48,713 nucleotides of DNA from Pseudomonas sp. S37 (GTDB lineage: Bacteria; Pseudomonadota; Gammaproteobacteria; Pseudomonadales; Pseudomonadaceae), in assembly GCF_016658545.1 (NCBI RefSeq), contig NZ_JACVZC010000034.1:1-48713 (forward strand), in the 5' to 3' direction. Positions within the stretch are counted from its first letter, which is position 1; the number at the start of each line of letters is the position of its first letter. The notes beneath the pieces were generated by a model, which saw only the letters and a list, made by a program, of their open reading frames with translations, was not told the origin of the DNA and searched no databases. Below, in pieces: positions 34,257 to 43,386 of the stretch. A program made the position numbers and the translations under genes.

Positions 34257-35291
34257 ATGTCCAATACCCTGTTCAGCCTGGCCTTCGGTGTCGGCTCCCA
34301 GAACCGCCAGGGCGCCTGGCTGGAAGTGTTCTACGCACAACCACTGCTCAACCCGAGCGCCGAACTGGTTGCCGCAGTAGCGCCTGTTCTTGGTTACGAA
34401 GGTGGCAACCAGGCCATCGCCTTCAGCAACGCCCAGGCCGCACAACTGGCCGAAGCCCTGAAAGGCGTCGACGCGGCCCAGGCCGCCCTGCTGACCCGCC
34501 TGGCCGAAAGCCACAAGCCGCTGGTCGCCACCCTGCTGGCCGAAGACGCCGCGCTGAGCTCGACCCCCGAGGCCTACCTCAAGCTGCACCTGCTGTCGCA
34601 CCGCCTGGTCAAGCCGCACGGCGTGAGCCTGGCCGGCATCTTCCCGCTGCTGCCGAACGTGGCCTGGACCAACCAGGGCGCAGTCGACCTGGGCGAGCTG
34701 GCGGAACTGCAACTGGAAGCGCGCCTGAAGGGCGAGCTGCTGGAAGTGTTCTCGGTGGACAAGTTCCCGAAAATGACCGACTACGTGGTCCCGGCCGGCG
34801 TGCGTATCGCCGACACCGCCCGTGTGCGCCTGGGCGCCTACATCGGCGAAGGCACCACCATCATGCACGAAGGCTTCGTCAACTTTAACGCTGGCACCGA
34901 AGGCCCGGGCATGATCGAAGGCCGTGTTTCCGCTGGCGTATTCGTCGGCAAGGGCTCGGACCTGGGCGGCGGCTGCTCGACCATGGGCACCCTGTCCGGT
35001 GGCGGCAACATCGTCATCAAGGTGGGCGAAGGCTGCCTGATCGGCGCCAACGCCGGTATCGGCATCCCGCTGGGTGACCGCAACACTGTCGAAGCCGGCC
35101 TGTACATCACCGCTGGCACCAAGGTGAACCTGCTGGACGAGAACAACGAGCTGGTCAAAGTGGTCAAGGCCCGCGACCTGGCTGGCCAGACCGACCTGCT
35201 GTTCCGCCGCAACTCGCTGAACGGCGCGGTGGAGTGCAAGACCCACAAGTCGGCCATCGAGCTGAACGAAGCACTGCACGCGCACAACTGA
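34257..35291 (+). CDS. dapD: Tetrahydrodipicolinate N-succinyltransferase DapD
   Basis: First committed step of the succinylase branch of lysine and diaminopimelate synthesis: succinyl-CoA plus tetrahydrodipicolinate gives N-succinyl-2-amino-6-ketopimelate. 344 residues, the length of the P. aeruginosa enzyme and longer than E. coli DapD. An N-terminal alpha/beta domain precedes a left-handed beta helix (about residues 180-290, VRLGAYIGEGTTIMHEGFVNFNAG and GSDLGGGCSTMGTLSGGG). ACGAGGT lies 6 bases before the ATG. Its product is the substrate of DapC, encoded 3.7 kb upstream. Confidence 0.96.
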   Translation: MSNTLFSLAFGVGSQNRQGAWLEVFYAQPLLNPSAELVAAVAPVLGYEGGNQAIAFSNAQAAQLAEALKGVDAAQAALLTRLAESHKPLVATLLAEDAALSSTPEAYLKLHLLSHRLVKPHGVSLAGIFPLLPNVAWTNQGAVDLGELAELQLEARLKGELLEVFSVDKFPKMTDYVVPAGVRIADTARVRLGAYIGEGTTIMHEGFVNFNAGTEGPGMIEGRVSAGVFVGKGSDLGGGCSTMGTLSGGGNIVIKVGEGCLIGANAGIGIPLGDRNTVEAGLYITAGTKVNLLDENNELVKVVKARDLAGQTDLLFRRNSLNGAVECKTHKSAIELNEALHAHN

Positions 35292-35318
35292 GAACCTTGC
35301 CGGGTTTGAGGTGTTAAG

Positions 35319-35353
35319 ATCGGGTCTGGCGCCAAGGCGCCAGACCCGATTTT
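35319..35353 (+). terminator. Intrinsic terminator after dapD
   Basis: ATCGGGTCTGGCGCC (35319-35333) pairs perfectly with GGCGCCAGACCCGAT (35336-35350), followed by TTT. A 15-bp stem 28 bases after the dapD stop codon. Transcription of csdA must then start within the next 20 bases or come from read-through. Confidence 0.85.
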
Positions 35354-35372
35354 CATTCCAGGCCCCGTGAAC

Positions 35373-36578
35373 ATGTTCCAGCCCTCCCCCTGGCGTGCCG
35401 ATTTCCCCGCCATCGCCGCCCTGCAACGGCAGCACCAGACCTATCTGGACAGCGCCGCCACCACCCAGAAGCCGCAAGCCCTGCTGGATGCCGTGAGCCA
35501 TTACTACGGCCACGGCGCAGCCAACGTGCACCGTGCCCAGCACCTGCCCGGCGCACTGGCGACACAGGCCTTTGAAACCAGCCGCGACAAGGTCGCCGCC
35601 TGGCTCAATGCCGCCGACTCACAGCAGGTGGTGTTCACCCATGGCGCCACTTCGGCGCTGAACCTGCTGGCCTATGGCCTGGAGCACCGCTTTGAAGCCG
35701 GTGACGAGATTGCCATCAGCGCCCTGGAGCACCATGCCAACCTGCTGCCCTGGCAACAGCTCGCGCACCGGCGCAACCTGCGCCTGGTGGTATTGCCGCT
35801 GGACATTCACGGCCGTATCGACCTGGACCAGGCGCTGCAACTGATCGGCCCGCGCACCCGGGTACTGGCGGTCAGCCAGTTGTCCAACGTACTGGGCACC
35901 TGGCAGCCGTTGCCCGCCCTGCTGGCCCACGCCCGTGCGCAGGGTGCAGTAACCGTGGTCGACGGTGCCCAGGGCGTGGTGCATGGCCGCCATGACGTGC
36001 AGCAACTGGGTTGCGACTTCTATGTGTTTTCCAGCCACAAGCTGTATGGCCCGGACGGTGTCGGCGTGCTCTACGGGCGCAGCCAGGCACTGGCGCTGCT
36101 GCGTCACTGGCAGTTCGGCGGCGAGATGGTGCAACTGGCCGACTACCACAGCGCCAGCTTGCGCCCGGCCCCCTTGGGTTTCGAAGCGGGTACGCCACCG
36201 ATTGCCGGGGTGATCGGCCTGGGCGCAACCCTGGACTACCTGGCCAGCCTTGATGCCCTGGCGGTCGAAGCCCATGAAGCCAGCCTGCACCAGCACCTGC
36301 TGCGCGGCCTGGCCGACCGCGAGGGCGTGCGTGTGCTGGGTGCGCCGCAGGCAGCCCTGGCCAGCTTTGTCATCGAGGGCGTGCACAACGCCGATATCGC
36401 CCACTTGCTTACCGAGCAGGGCATTGCCGTGCGTGCCGGGCATCACTGCGCCATGCCGCTGCTGAAGGGGCTGGGGCTGGAGGGCGCGATACGGGTGTCG
36501 TTGGGCTTGTACAACGACAGCGACGACTTGCAGCGCTTCTTCGACGCGCTGGACCAAGGCCTGGAGCTGTTGCGATGA
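35373..36578 (+). CDS. csdA: Cysteine desulfurase CsdA (SufS-type)
   Basis: PLP enzyme that takes sulfur from cysteine and passes it as persulfide to CsdE. 401 residues from ATG 35373; a GTG at 35367 is an alternative. The PLP lysine lies in FSSHKLYGPDGVG (about residue 223), and the persulfide Cys is C359 in RAGHHCAMP, the short SufS/CsdA-type loop. Its stop overlaps the next start (ATGA), so CsdE is made with it. With tcdA convergent just beyond, this is the CSD sulfur-transfer locus. Confidence 0.93.
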   Translation: MFQPSPWRADFPAIAALQRQHQTYLDSAATTQKPQALLDAVSHYYGHGAANVHRAQHLPGALATQAFETSRDKVAAWLNAADSQQVVFTHGATSALNLLAYGLEHRFEAGDEIAISALEHHANLLPWQQLAHRRNLRLVVLPLDIHGRIDLDQALQLIGPRTRVLAVSQLSNVLGTWQPLPALLAHARAQGAVTVVDGAQGVVHGRHDVQQLGCDFYVFSSHKLYGPDGVGVLYGRSQALALLRHWQFGGEMVQLADYHSASLRPAPLGFEAGTPPIAGVIGLGATLDYLASLDALAVEAHEASLHQHLLRGLADREGVRVLGAPQAALASFVIEGVHNADIAHLLTEQGIAVRAGHHCAMPLLKGLGLEGAIRVSLGLYNDSDDLQRFFDALDQGLELLR

Positions 36579-36985
36579 GCCTGCCGGAACAGGCGCTTCA
36601 GGCGCTGGAAGCGTTTCAGCAGGGCAAAGGCTGGGAACAGCGGGCGCGGCTGTTGATGCAGTGGGGCGACCGGCTTGAGCCGCTGACTGACGCGGAAAAA
36701 ACCGAGGCTAACCGGGTGCATGGATGCGAAAGCCTGGTGTGGCTGGTGGCCGAGCAGGTCGAGGGCGTGTGGCGGTTCAAGGCCGGTAGCGATGCCCGCT
36801 TGTTGCGTGGGCTGCTGGCGTTGCTGCTGGTGCGGGTTCAGGGGTTGGCCAGTGCAGAGCTGGCCGGGCTTGATCTGCGGGCGTGGTTCAGCCAGCTGGG
36901 GCTGGAGCGGCAGCTGTCACCGTCGCGTAGCAACGGGCTGCATGCGGTGTTGCAGCGGATGGCGGCGTTGGCGGCCAACCGCTAG
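36575..36985 (+). CDS. csdE: Sulfur acceptor CsdE (SufE family)
   Basis: Accepts persulfide sulfur from CsdA. 136 residues; the acceptor Cys51 lies in NRVHGCESLVWL, the invariant SufE motif, and the LDLRAWFSQLGLERQLSPSRSNGL tail is typical. The 4-base overlap with csdA and the nearby tcdA (csdL) identify it as CsdE rather than SufE of a suf operon; no sufBCD genes are nearby. It ends before a REP cluster. Confidence 0.92.
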   Translation: MSLPEQALQALEAFQQGKGWEQRARLLMQWGDRLEPLTDAEKTEANRVHGCESLVWLVAEQVEGVWRFKAGSDARLLRGLLALLLVRVQGLASAELAGLDLRAWFSQLGLERQLSPSRSNGLHAVLQRMAALAANR

Positions 36986-37000
36986 ATCGGCGTGAGCTTC

Positions 37001-37025
37001 TTCGCGGGTAAGCCCGCTCCCACAG
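37001..37025. repeat. Single REP element after csdE
   Basis: TTCGCGGGTAAGCCCGCTCC..., first type REP, 15 bases after the csdE stop. Confidence 0.75.
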
Positions 37026-37055
37026 AGACCGCGCAACGCTCAGGCTGGCGCTGTA

Positions 37056-37174
37056 CCTGTAGGAGCGGCCTTGTGTCGCGATGGGGCGCGCAGCGGCCCC
37101 GGCAATATCCGCAGAGAATCTGAAATTTTGGGGCCGCTACGCGCCCCATCGCGACACAAGGCCGCTCCTACAGG
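37056..37174. repeat. 45-base inverted REP pair between csdE and tcdA
   Basis: Arm 1 (37056-37100) CCTGTAGGAGCGGCCTTGTG... and arm 2 (37130-37174) are reverse complements over 45 bases with one mismatch, 29 bases apart. This is a second REP subtype (GGCCTTGTGTCGCGA core). It lies between convergent genes and would form an unusually strong hairpin on either transcript. Confidence 0.9.
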
Positions 37175-37195
37175 GACCGAGCAAGCCCGTGATCT

Positions 37196-38005
37196 TTATT
37201 CAGGCTTGACCCGCTCCGATGGCCGTCGCGCACCGGCCACCAGTTTCTCTATCGCCTTGCTCGCCGCCACCATGCCAAAGGTCGCGGTCACCATCATCAC
37301 CGCGCCAAAGCCCCCCGAGCAGTCCAGGCGCACGCCCTCGCCAACGAAGCTCTTCTGCAGGCACACGCTGCCATCGCCCTTGGGGTAGCGCAGCTGTTCG
37401 CTGGAAAACACGCACGGCACGCCATAGTTGCGGCTGACATTGCGCGAGAAGTTGTAGTCGCGGCGCAGGGTGGAACGCACCCGCGAGGCCAGCGGGTCGT
37501 TGAAGGTCTTGTTCAGGTCGGCGATCTGGATCTGCGTCGGGTCGATCTGCCCGCCGGCGCCACCGGTGGTGACGATGGCGATCTTGCGCCGCCGGCACCA
37601 GGCAATCAGCGCCGCCTTGGCCATGACACTGTCGATGCAGTCGATTACGCAATCGAGGTTTTCGGTGATGTACTCGACCATGGTTTCACGCGTGACGAAG
37701 TCGGCCACCGCATGCACCACACACGCCGGGTTGATCGCCCGCAGGCGCTCGGCCATGACCTCGACCTTGGGCCGGCCCACCTGGCCTTCCAGGGCATGCG
37801 CCTGGCGGTTGGTGTTGCTGACGCAGACATCGTCCAGGTCGAACAGGGTGATCTCGCCCACGCCACTGCGGGCCAGCGCTTCGGCCACCCACGAGCCTAC
37901 CCCGCCAATCCCGACCACGGCCACATGGGCCTGGCCCAGGCGTTGCAGCCCCTGGTCACCGTACAGCCGGGCAACGCCGGCGAAGCGTGGATCTTCTGTG
38001 CTCAT
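37196..38005 (-). CDS. tcdA: tRNA threonylcarbamoyladenosine dehydratase TcdA (CsdL)
   Basis: E1-like enzyme that uses ATP to cyclise t6A37 of ANN-reading tRNAs into ct6A. 269 residues from ATG 38005, which has GGGG about 7 bases upstream; 38011 is also possible. The nucleotide-binding loop VVGIGGVGSWVAEALARSGVG, the DLDDVCVSNTNRQ segment and the D-C-I-D region (CVIDCIDSVMAKAAL) are ThiF/MoeB family marks. In E. coli the CsdA-CsdE pair supports this enzyme; the convergent csdAE genes agree. Confidence 0.93.
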   Translation of the reverse strand: MSTEDPRFAGVARLYGDQGLQRLGQAHVAVVGIGGVGSWVAEALARSGVGEITLFDLDDVCVSNTNRQAHALEGQVGRPKVEVMAERLRAINPACVVHAVADFVTRETMVEYITENLDCVIDCIDSVMAKAALIAWCRRRKIAIVTTGGAGGQIDPTQIQIADLNKTFNDPLASRVRSTLRRDYNFSRNVSRNYGVPCVFSSEQLRYPKGDGSVCLQKSFVGEGVRLDCSGGFGAVMMVTATFGMVAASKAIEKLVAGARRPSERVKPE

Positions 38006-38124
38006 GTTCATACCCCAAAAAACCGGCGCGCATTATATGCCAGCGAACCCATGGCCTGCATCGTTAGGAAATGGGCTACCAACCCTGCTTTAATGTCCTA
38101 TCACTTCGACACAAATGGACGACA

Positions 38125-40716
38125 ATGTCTTCACGTAAATTCGGCCTGAACCTGGTCGTGGTCCTGGCCATCGCCGCGTTGTTCACCGGCTTCTGGGCGT
38201 TGATCAACCGCCCGGTATCCGCACCTGCCTGGCCGGAACAGATCTCTGGCTTCTCGTATTCGCCTTTCCGCTTGGGGGAAAGCCCGCAAAAAGGGCAATA
38301 CCCCAATGACGACGAGATGCGCCAGGATCTCGAGCAGATGAGCAAGCTGACCGACAATATCCGCATCTATACCGTGGAAGGCACGCAGGCCGACATTCCG
38401 CGACTGGCCGAAGAACTTGGCCTGCGGGTGACGCTGGGGATCTGGATCAGCCCGGACCTGGAGCGCAACGAACGCGAGATCGCCACCGCCATCCAGTTGG
38501 CCAATACGTCGCGCAGCGTGGTGCGGGTGGTGGTCGGCAACGAAGCGCTGTTCCGCAAGGAAGTCACCCCGGAAAACCTCATCAAGTACCTGGACCGTGT
38601 GCGCGCAGCGGTCAAGGTCCCGGTGACCACCAGTGAGCAATGGCACATCTGGAAGGAAAACCCCGAGATTGCCAAACACGTCGACCTGATCGCCGCGCAT
38701 ATCCTGCCCTACTGGGAGTTCGTGCCGATGAAGGACTCGGTCGAATTCGTGCTCGACCGGGCGCGCGAACTGAAGCACCAGTTCCCCCGCAAGCCGCTGC
38801 TGCTGTCGGAAGTCGGCTGGCCGAGCAATGGCCGCATGCGCGGGGGCGCCGACGCCACCCAGGCCGACCAGGCCATCTACCTGCGCACCCTGGTCAACAC
38901 CCTCAACCGCCGCGGTTACAACTACTTCGTCATCGAAGCCTATGACCAGCCATGGAAGGCCAGCGACGAAGGCTCGGTAGGCGCCTACTGGGGCGTGTAC
39001 AACGCCGAGCGCCAGCAGAAATTCAATTTCGAAGGGCCAGTAGTGGCGATCCCGCAGTGGCGCGCCCTGGCCGTGGCCTCGGTGGTGCTGGCAATGATCG
39101 CCCTGATGGTGCTGTTCATCGACGGCTCGGCCTTGCGCCAGCGTGGCCGAACATTCCTGACCTTCATCACCTTCCTGTGCGGGTCGGTGCTGGTGTGGAT
39201 CGCCTACGACTACAGCCAGCAATACAGCACCTGGTTCAGCCTGACCGTGGGCGTGTTGCTGGCGCTGGGCGCGCTGGGCGTGTTCATCGTGCTGCTCACT
39301 GAAGCACATGAACTGGCCGAGGCCGTGTGGATACACAAGCGCCGCCGCGAGTTCCTGCCGGTGCAAGCCGACAGCGCCTACCGGCCCAAGGTGTCGGTGC
39401 ATGTGCCGTGCTACAACGAGCCGCCCGAGATGGTGAAGCAGACCCTCGATGCCCTGGCCGCGCTGGACTACCCCGACTACGAAGTGCTGGTGATCGACAA
39501 CAACACCAAGGACCCCGCCGTGTGGGAACCGCTCAAGGCCCACTGCGAGAAGCTGGGCGAGCGCTTCAAATTCTTCCACGTCGCGCCCCTGGCCGGCTTC
39601 AAGGGCGGAGCACTGAACTACCTGATCCCGCACACCGCCAAGGACGCCGAAGTGATCGCGGTCATCGACTCGGACTACTGCGTCGACCGCAACTGGCTCA
39701 AACACATGGTGCCGCACTTCGCCGACCCGAAAATTGCCGTGGTGCAGTCGCCGCAGGACTACCGCGACCAGCACGAAAGCGCCTTCAAGAAGCTGTGCTA
39801 CAGCGAGTACAAGGGCTTTTTCCACATTGGCATGGTCACACGCAACGACCGTGACGCGATCATCCAGCACGGCACCATGACCATGACCCGGCGCAGCGTG
39901 CTGCAAGAACTGGGTTGGGCCGAATGGTGCATCTGCGAAGACGCCGAGCTGGGCCTGCGCGTGTTCGAGAAGGGCCTGTCGGCCGCCTACGCCCACAACA
40001 GCTACGGCAAGGGCCTGATGCCCGACACCTTCATCGACTTCAAGAAGCAGCGTTTCCGCTGGGCCTATGGCGCCATCCAGATCATCAAGCACCACGCCAG
40101 CGCCCTGCTGCGCGGCAAAGGCAGCGAACTGACCCGTGGCCAGCGTTACCACTTCCTGGCCGGCTGGCTGCCGTGGATCGCCGATGGCATGAACATCTTC
40201 TTCACCATTGGCGCACTGCTGTGGTCGGCGGCGATGATCATCGTGCCGCACCGGGTCGATCCACCGCTGATGATCTTCGCCATCCCGCCGCTGGCGCTGT
40301 TCTTCTTCAAGGTCGGCAAGATCGTCTTCCTGTACCGGCGTGCGGTGGGGGTGAATATGAAGGATGCCTTCGCGGCGGCGCTGGCCGGGCTTGCGCTGTC
40401 GCATACCATCGCCAAGGCGGTGCTGTATGGCTTCTTCACCAGCAGCATGCCATTCATCCGCACACCCAAGCATGCCGACAGCCATGGCTTGCTGGTAGCG
40501 ATTTCCGAGGCGCGCGAAGAGCTGTTCATCATGTTGCTGCTGTGGGGCGCGGCACTGGGTATCTACCTGGTACAGGGGTTGCCGAGTTCGGACATGCGCT
40601 TCTGGGTAGCGATGTTGCTGGTGCAGTCGCTGCCTTATGTGGCAGCGCTGGTGATGGCGTTGCTGTCGTCGCTGCCCAAGCCTGCGGAAAAGGCTGCCGA
40701 GGCGCAGCAGGCTTGA
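38125..40716 (+). CDS. GH17-GT2 beta-glucan synthase/transglycosylase (NdvB-like)
   Basis: 863 residues from MSSRKFGLNL. A membrane anchor (about residues 8-25) precedes a periplasmic GH17 domain with acid/base E140 (VVGNEALF) and nucleophile E229 (LLSEVGWPSNG). Two membrane segments (about 315-390) lead to a cytoplasmic GT2 domain: SVHVPCYNEPPEMV, D515-S-D517 and Q642-RFRW, the processive synthase marks. More membrane helices follow to the end. Homologues in Pseudomonas (P. aeruginosa NdvB) take part in beta-1,3-glucan or cyclic glucan formation and biofilm drug tolerance. The exact linkage made is unknown; GH17 Pseudomonas enzymes are known transglycosylases. It is divergent from tcdA. Confidence 0.85.
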   Translation: MSSRKFGLNLVVVLAIAALFTGFWALINRPVSAPAWPEQISGFSYSPFRLGESPQKGQYPNDDEMRQDLEQMSKLTDNIRIYTVEGTQADIPRLAEELGLRVTLGIWISPDLERNEREIATAIQLANTSRSVVRVVVGNEALFRKEVTPENLIKYLDRVRAAVKVPVTTSEQWHIWKENPEIAKHVDLIAAHILPYWEFVPMKDSVEFVLDRARELKHQFPRKPLLLSEVGWPSNGRMRGGADATQADQAIYLRTLVNTLNRRGYNYFVIEAYDQPWKASDEGSVGAYWGVYNAERQQKFNFEGPVVAIPQWRALAVASVVLAMIALMVLFIDGSALRQRGRTFLTFITFLCGSVLVWIAYDYSQQYSTWFSLTVGVLLALGALGVFIVLLTEAHELAEAVWIHKRRREFLPVQADSAYRPKVSVHVPCYNEPPEMVKQTLDALAALDYPDYEVLVIDNNTKDPAVWEPLKAHCEKLGERFKFFHVAPLAGFKGGALNYLIPHTAKDAEVIAVIDSDYCVDRNWLKHMVPHFADPKIAVVQSPQDYRDQHESAFKKLCYSEYKGFFHIGMVTRNDRDAIIQHGTMTMTRRSVLQELGWAEWCICEDAELGLRVFEKGLSAAYAHNSYGKGLMPDTFIDFKKQRFRWAYGAIQIIKHHASALLRGKGSELTRGQRYHFLAGWLPWIADGMNIFFTIGALLWSAAMIIVPHRVDPPLMIFAIPPLALFFFKVGKIVFLYRRAVGVNMKDAFAAALAGLALSHTIAKAVLYGFFTSSMPFIRTPKHADSHGLLVAISEAREELFIMLLLWGAALGIYLVQGLPSSDMRFWVAMLLVQSLPYVAALVMALLSSLPKPAEKAAEAQQA

Positions 40717-40722
40717 GATTTT

Positions 40723-40845
40723 GGGTGGCGCTTTGCGCCCCTTTCGCGACACAAGGCCGCTCCTACAGGATCACCGCAGCCCTGCAGGCCTGTGCAGTAC
40801 CTGTAGGAGCGGCCTTGCGTCGCGAAAGGGCCGCAAAGCGGCCCC
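40723..40845. repeat. Inverted REP pair before dapE
   Basis: Arm 1 (40723-40769), ending CGCGACACAAGGCCGCTCC..., and arm 2 (40800-40845) CCTGTAGGAGCGGCCTTGCG... are inverted copies of the second REP subtype. Together they separate the glucan synthase gene from dapE. Confidence 0.85.
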
Positions 40846-40916
40846 ATTGCCCTATCGGTTTGATATAAGATAACGCCCCTCAGATTTCCCCGCCTTGCCT
40901 TGCCCCGGAGTCCCCC

Positions 40917-42068
40917 ATGACGGCCCCTGCCGAGCTCTCGCCTACCCTTCAACTGGCCTGCGACCTGATCCGTCGCCCCTCGGTCACCCCCGTCGATGCC
41001 GACTGCCAGGCGCAGATGATGAACCGCCTGGGCGCCGTAGGCTTTCAGCTGGAGCCGATGCGCATTGAAGACGTCGACAACTTCTGGGCGACCCACGGCA
41101 ACCAGGACGGCCCGGTGCTGTGCTTTGCCGGCCACACCGACGTGGTACCCACCGGCCCGGTACAGCAATGGCAGCATGAGCCGTTCGAGGCTTTGATCGA
41201 TGCTGACGGCATGCTCTGCGGCCGCGGCGCCGCCGACATGAAAGGCAGCCTGGCTTCCATGGTGATCGCCAGCGAACGTTTCGTGCAGGACTACCCGAAC
41301 CACCGCGGCAAGGTCGCGTTCCTGATCACCAGCGACGAGGAAGGCCCGGCCCACCACGGCACCAAGGCCGTGGTCGAGCGCCTGCAAGCGCGCAACGAGC
41401 GCCTGGACTGGTGCATCGTCGGCGAACCGTCCAGCACCACCCTGCTGGGCGACGTGGTCAAGAACGGCCGCCGTGGCTCGCTGGGCGCCAAGCTGACCGT
41501 GCGCGGCAAGCAGGGCCACGTGGCCTACCCGCACCTGGCGCGCAACCCGATCCACCTGGCCGCACCGGCCCTGGCCGAACTGGCCGCCGAGCACTGGGAC
41601 GAAGGCAATGCGTTCTTCCCGCCGACCAGCTTCCAGATCTCCAACCTCAACTCTGGCACCGGTGCTACCAACGTGGTCCCGGGTGAACTGACCGCGCTGT
41701 TCAACTTCCGCTTCTCCACCGAGTCTACCGTCGAAGGCCTGCAGGCGCGGGTGGCGGCGATTCTCGACAAACACGAGCTGGACTGGTCGGTCGACTGGGC
41801 ACTGTCGGGTCTGCCATTCCTCACCGAACCGGGCGACCTGCTTGATGCGGTAGCGGCCAGCATCAAGGGCGTCACCGGCCGTGATACCCAACCATCGACC
41901 AGCGGCGGCACCTCCGATGGCCGTTTCATCGCCACCATGGGCACCCAGGTGGTCGAGCTCGGCCCGGTCAACGCCACTATCCACCAGGTCGACGAGCGGA
42001 TTCTGGCCAGCGACCTCGACCTGCTGACCGAAATCTACTACCAGACCCTGGTCCGGTTGCTCGCCTGA
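40917..42068 (+). CDS. dapE: Succinyl-diaminopimelate desuccinylase DapE
   Basis: Zinc M20 amidohydrolase that removes succinate from N-succinyl-LL-diaminopimelate, following DapC. 383 residues. Metal ligands: H73 and D75 in [10 protein letters not shown], the catalytic Glu pair in TSDEEGPA, then a dimerisation domain, and [14 protein letters not shown] with a C-terminal His ([10 protein letters not shown]). GGAG lies 8 bases before the ATG. It shares one base with rlmA (TGATG). Confidence 0.97.
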   Translation: MTAPAELSPTLQLACDLIRRPSVTPVDADCQAQMMNRLGAVGFQLEPMRIEDVDNFWATHGNQDGPVLCFAGHTDVVPTGPVQQWQHEPFEALIDADGMLCGRGAADMKGSLASMVIASERFVQDYPNHRGKVAFLITSDEEGPAHHGTKAVVERLQARNERLDWCIVGEPSSTTLLGDVVKNGRRGSLGAKLTVRGKQGHVAYPHLARNPIHLAAPALAELAAEHWDEGNAFFPPTSFQISNLNSGTGATNVVPGELTALFNFRFSTESTVEGLQARVAAILDKHELDWSVDWALSGLPFLTEPGDLLDAVAASIKGVTGRDTQPSTSGGTSDGRFIATMGTQVVELGPVNATIHQVDERILASDLDLLTEIYYQTLVRLLA

Positions 42069-42880
42069 TGCTCGCCTGCCCTCTTTGCCAGGCGCCGCTG
42101 AGCCGGCTCGACAACGGTGTGGCCTGCCCGGCAGGCCACCGCTTCGACCGCGCCCGCCAGGGTTACCTGAACCTGCTGCCGGTGCAGCACAAGAACAGCC
42201 GCGACCCGGGTGACAACCAGGCCATGGTCGAGGCCCGCCGCGACTTCCTCGACGGCGGCCACTATGCGCCGGTGGCCCGCCGCTTGGCCGAACTGGCCGC
42301 CGAACGCCAGCCCGGTGCCTGGCTGGATATCGGCTGCGGCGAGGGCTACTACACCGCGCAGCTTGCCCACGCCCTGCCCGCCGCCGACGGTTACGCCCTG
42401 GATATCTCCCGCGAGGCCGTCAAGCGTGCCTGCCGCCGCGCGCCGGATGTGACCTGGATGGTTGCCAGCATGGCCCGCGTGCCACTGGCCGACGCCAGTT
42501 GCCAGTTCATCGCCAGCGTGTTCAGCCCGCTGGACTGGGCCGAGGCCAAGCGCCTGCTCAGCCCCGGCGGTGGCCTGATGCGGGTCGGCCCCACCAGCGG
42601 CCACCTGATGGAGCTGCGTGAAGTGCTCTACGATGAAGTACGCCCTTATGCCGACGACAAGCACCTGGCCCTGGTGCCTGAAGGCATGGCCCATGCGCAC
42701 AGCGAAACCCTCGAGTTCCGCCTGAGCCTGGCCGCGCCCAAGGCCCGCGCCGACCTGCTGGCCATGACCCCGCACGGCTGGCGCGCCAGCGCCGAAAAAC
42801 GGGCTCGGGTGATCGACCAGCCCGAGCCGTTCGAGGTTACGGTTTCCATGCGTTATGACTATTTCGTGCGCCAAGACTGA
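42068..42880 (+). CDS. rlmA: 23S rRNA (guanine-N1)-methyltransferase RlmA-like
   Basis: 270 residues. N-terminal zinc ribbon with C4, C7, C20 and H24 (LACPLCQ, ACPAGHRFDRARQGYLNLL) and a Rossmann SAM-binding domain beginning WLDIGCGEGYYT. This matches the RlmA family, which in E. coli methylates G745 of 23S rRNA. The gene starts within the dapE stop codon, so it is coupled. The target nucleotide in this organism is inferred. Confidence 0.9.
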   Translation: MLACPLCQAPLSRLDNGVACPAGHRFDRARQGYLNLLPVQHKNSRDPGDNQAMVEARRDFLDGGHYAPVARRLAELAAERQPGAWLDIGCGEGYYTAQLAHALPAADGYALDISREAVKRACRRAPDVTWMVASMARVPLADASCQFIASVFSPLDWAEAKRLLSPGGGLMRVGPTSGHLMELREVLYDEVRPYADDKHLALVPEGMAHAHSETLEFRLSLAAPKARADLLAMTPHGWRASAEKRARVIDQPEPFEVTVSMRYDYFVRQD

Positions 42881-42897
42881 GCACAACCGGAGCCCTT

Positions 42898-43275
42898 ATG
42901 CGCCAACCTGATATCGAGATTTACCTGAAGGACGCCGACGTCGACCACAAGCAGATTGCCGAGTGGCTCGCCCAGGCAGTCGGCCCGTGCAGCGAATGGC
43001 AGCAGAAAGGCCATACCTTCAAATGCCAGGCCGGTAACATTCCGGTCACTTGGTTACCCAAGGCTGTAGGGAAATGGAACAGCCTGTACCTGGAAAGCGA
43101 CCAGACGCCGTGGGCCGATGACGTCGCCTGCGCCCGCGCCGCATTCGCCGCTCTGGGTGTGGAAGTGCGCTGCGCGCCGGGTGGCTGGGTGGAAGAAGAC
43201 GGGGAAGAAGATGCCGACCGCTGGGTCCGCATCAGTGCCGACGGTGAAGAGGAAATCACCTGGCGTACTTCTTGA
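42898..43275 (+). CDS. Conserved small protein of unknown function
   Basis: 125 residues, soluble, acidic at the end (EEDGEEDADRWVRISADGEEEI). No signal peptide or membrane segment. It holds four Cys (positions about 31, 43, 78 and 92) spread through the chain; a metal site is possible but not evident. It starts 17 bases after rlmA with a CCGGAG ribosome-binding match, so it is likely the last gene of the dapE-rlmA unit. I do not recognise a family. Codon use is like its neighbours. Confidence 0.8.
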   Translation: MRQPDIEIYLKDADVDHKQIAEWLAQAVGPCSEWQQKGHTFKCQAGNIPVTWLPKAVGKWNSLYLESDQTPWADDVACARAAFAALGVEVRCAPGGWVEEDGEEDADRWVRISADGEEEITWRTS

Positions 43276-43295
43276 AACTAAAGCCTTGCTCATTT

Positions 43296-43385
43296 CTGTA
43301 GGAGCGGGTTTACCCGCGAACACGGGCTATGCCCGTGCCAACGATCGGGGTGGCTGCTTTCGCGGGTCAAGCCCGCTCCTACAGG
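43296..43385. repeat. Inverted REP pair between the unknown gene and the cold-shock gene
   Basis: CTGTAGGAGCGGGTTTACCC... with side stem ACGGGCTATGCCCGT (43296-43340) and ...TTTCGCGGGTCAAGCCCGCTCC... (43358-43385). It ends one base from the stop codon of the cold-shock gene, so it probably forms the 3' end hairpin for both convergent transcripts. Confidence 0.85.
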
Positions 43386-43386
43386 C

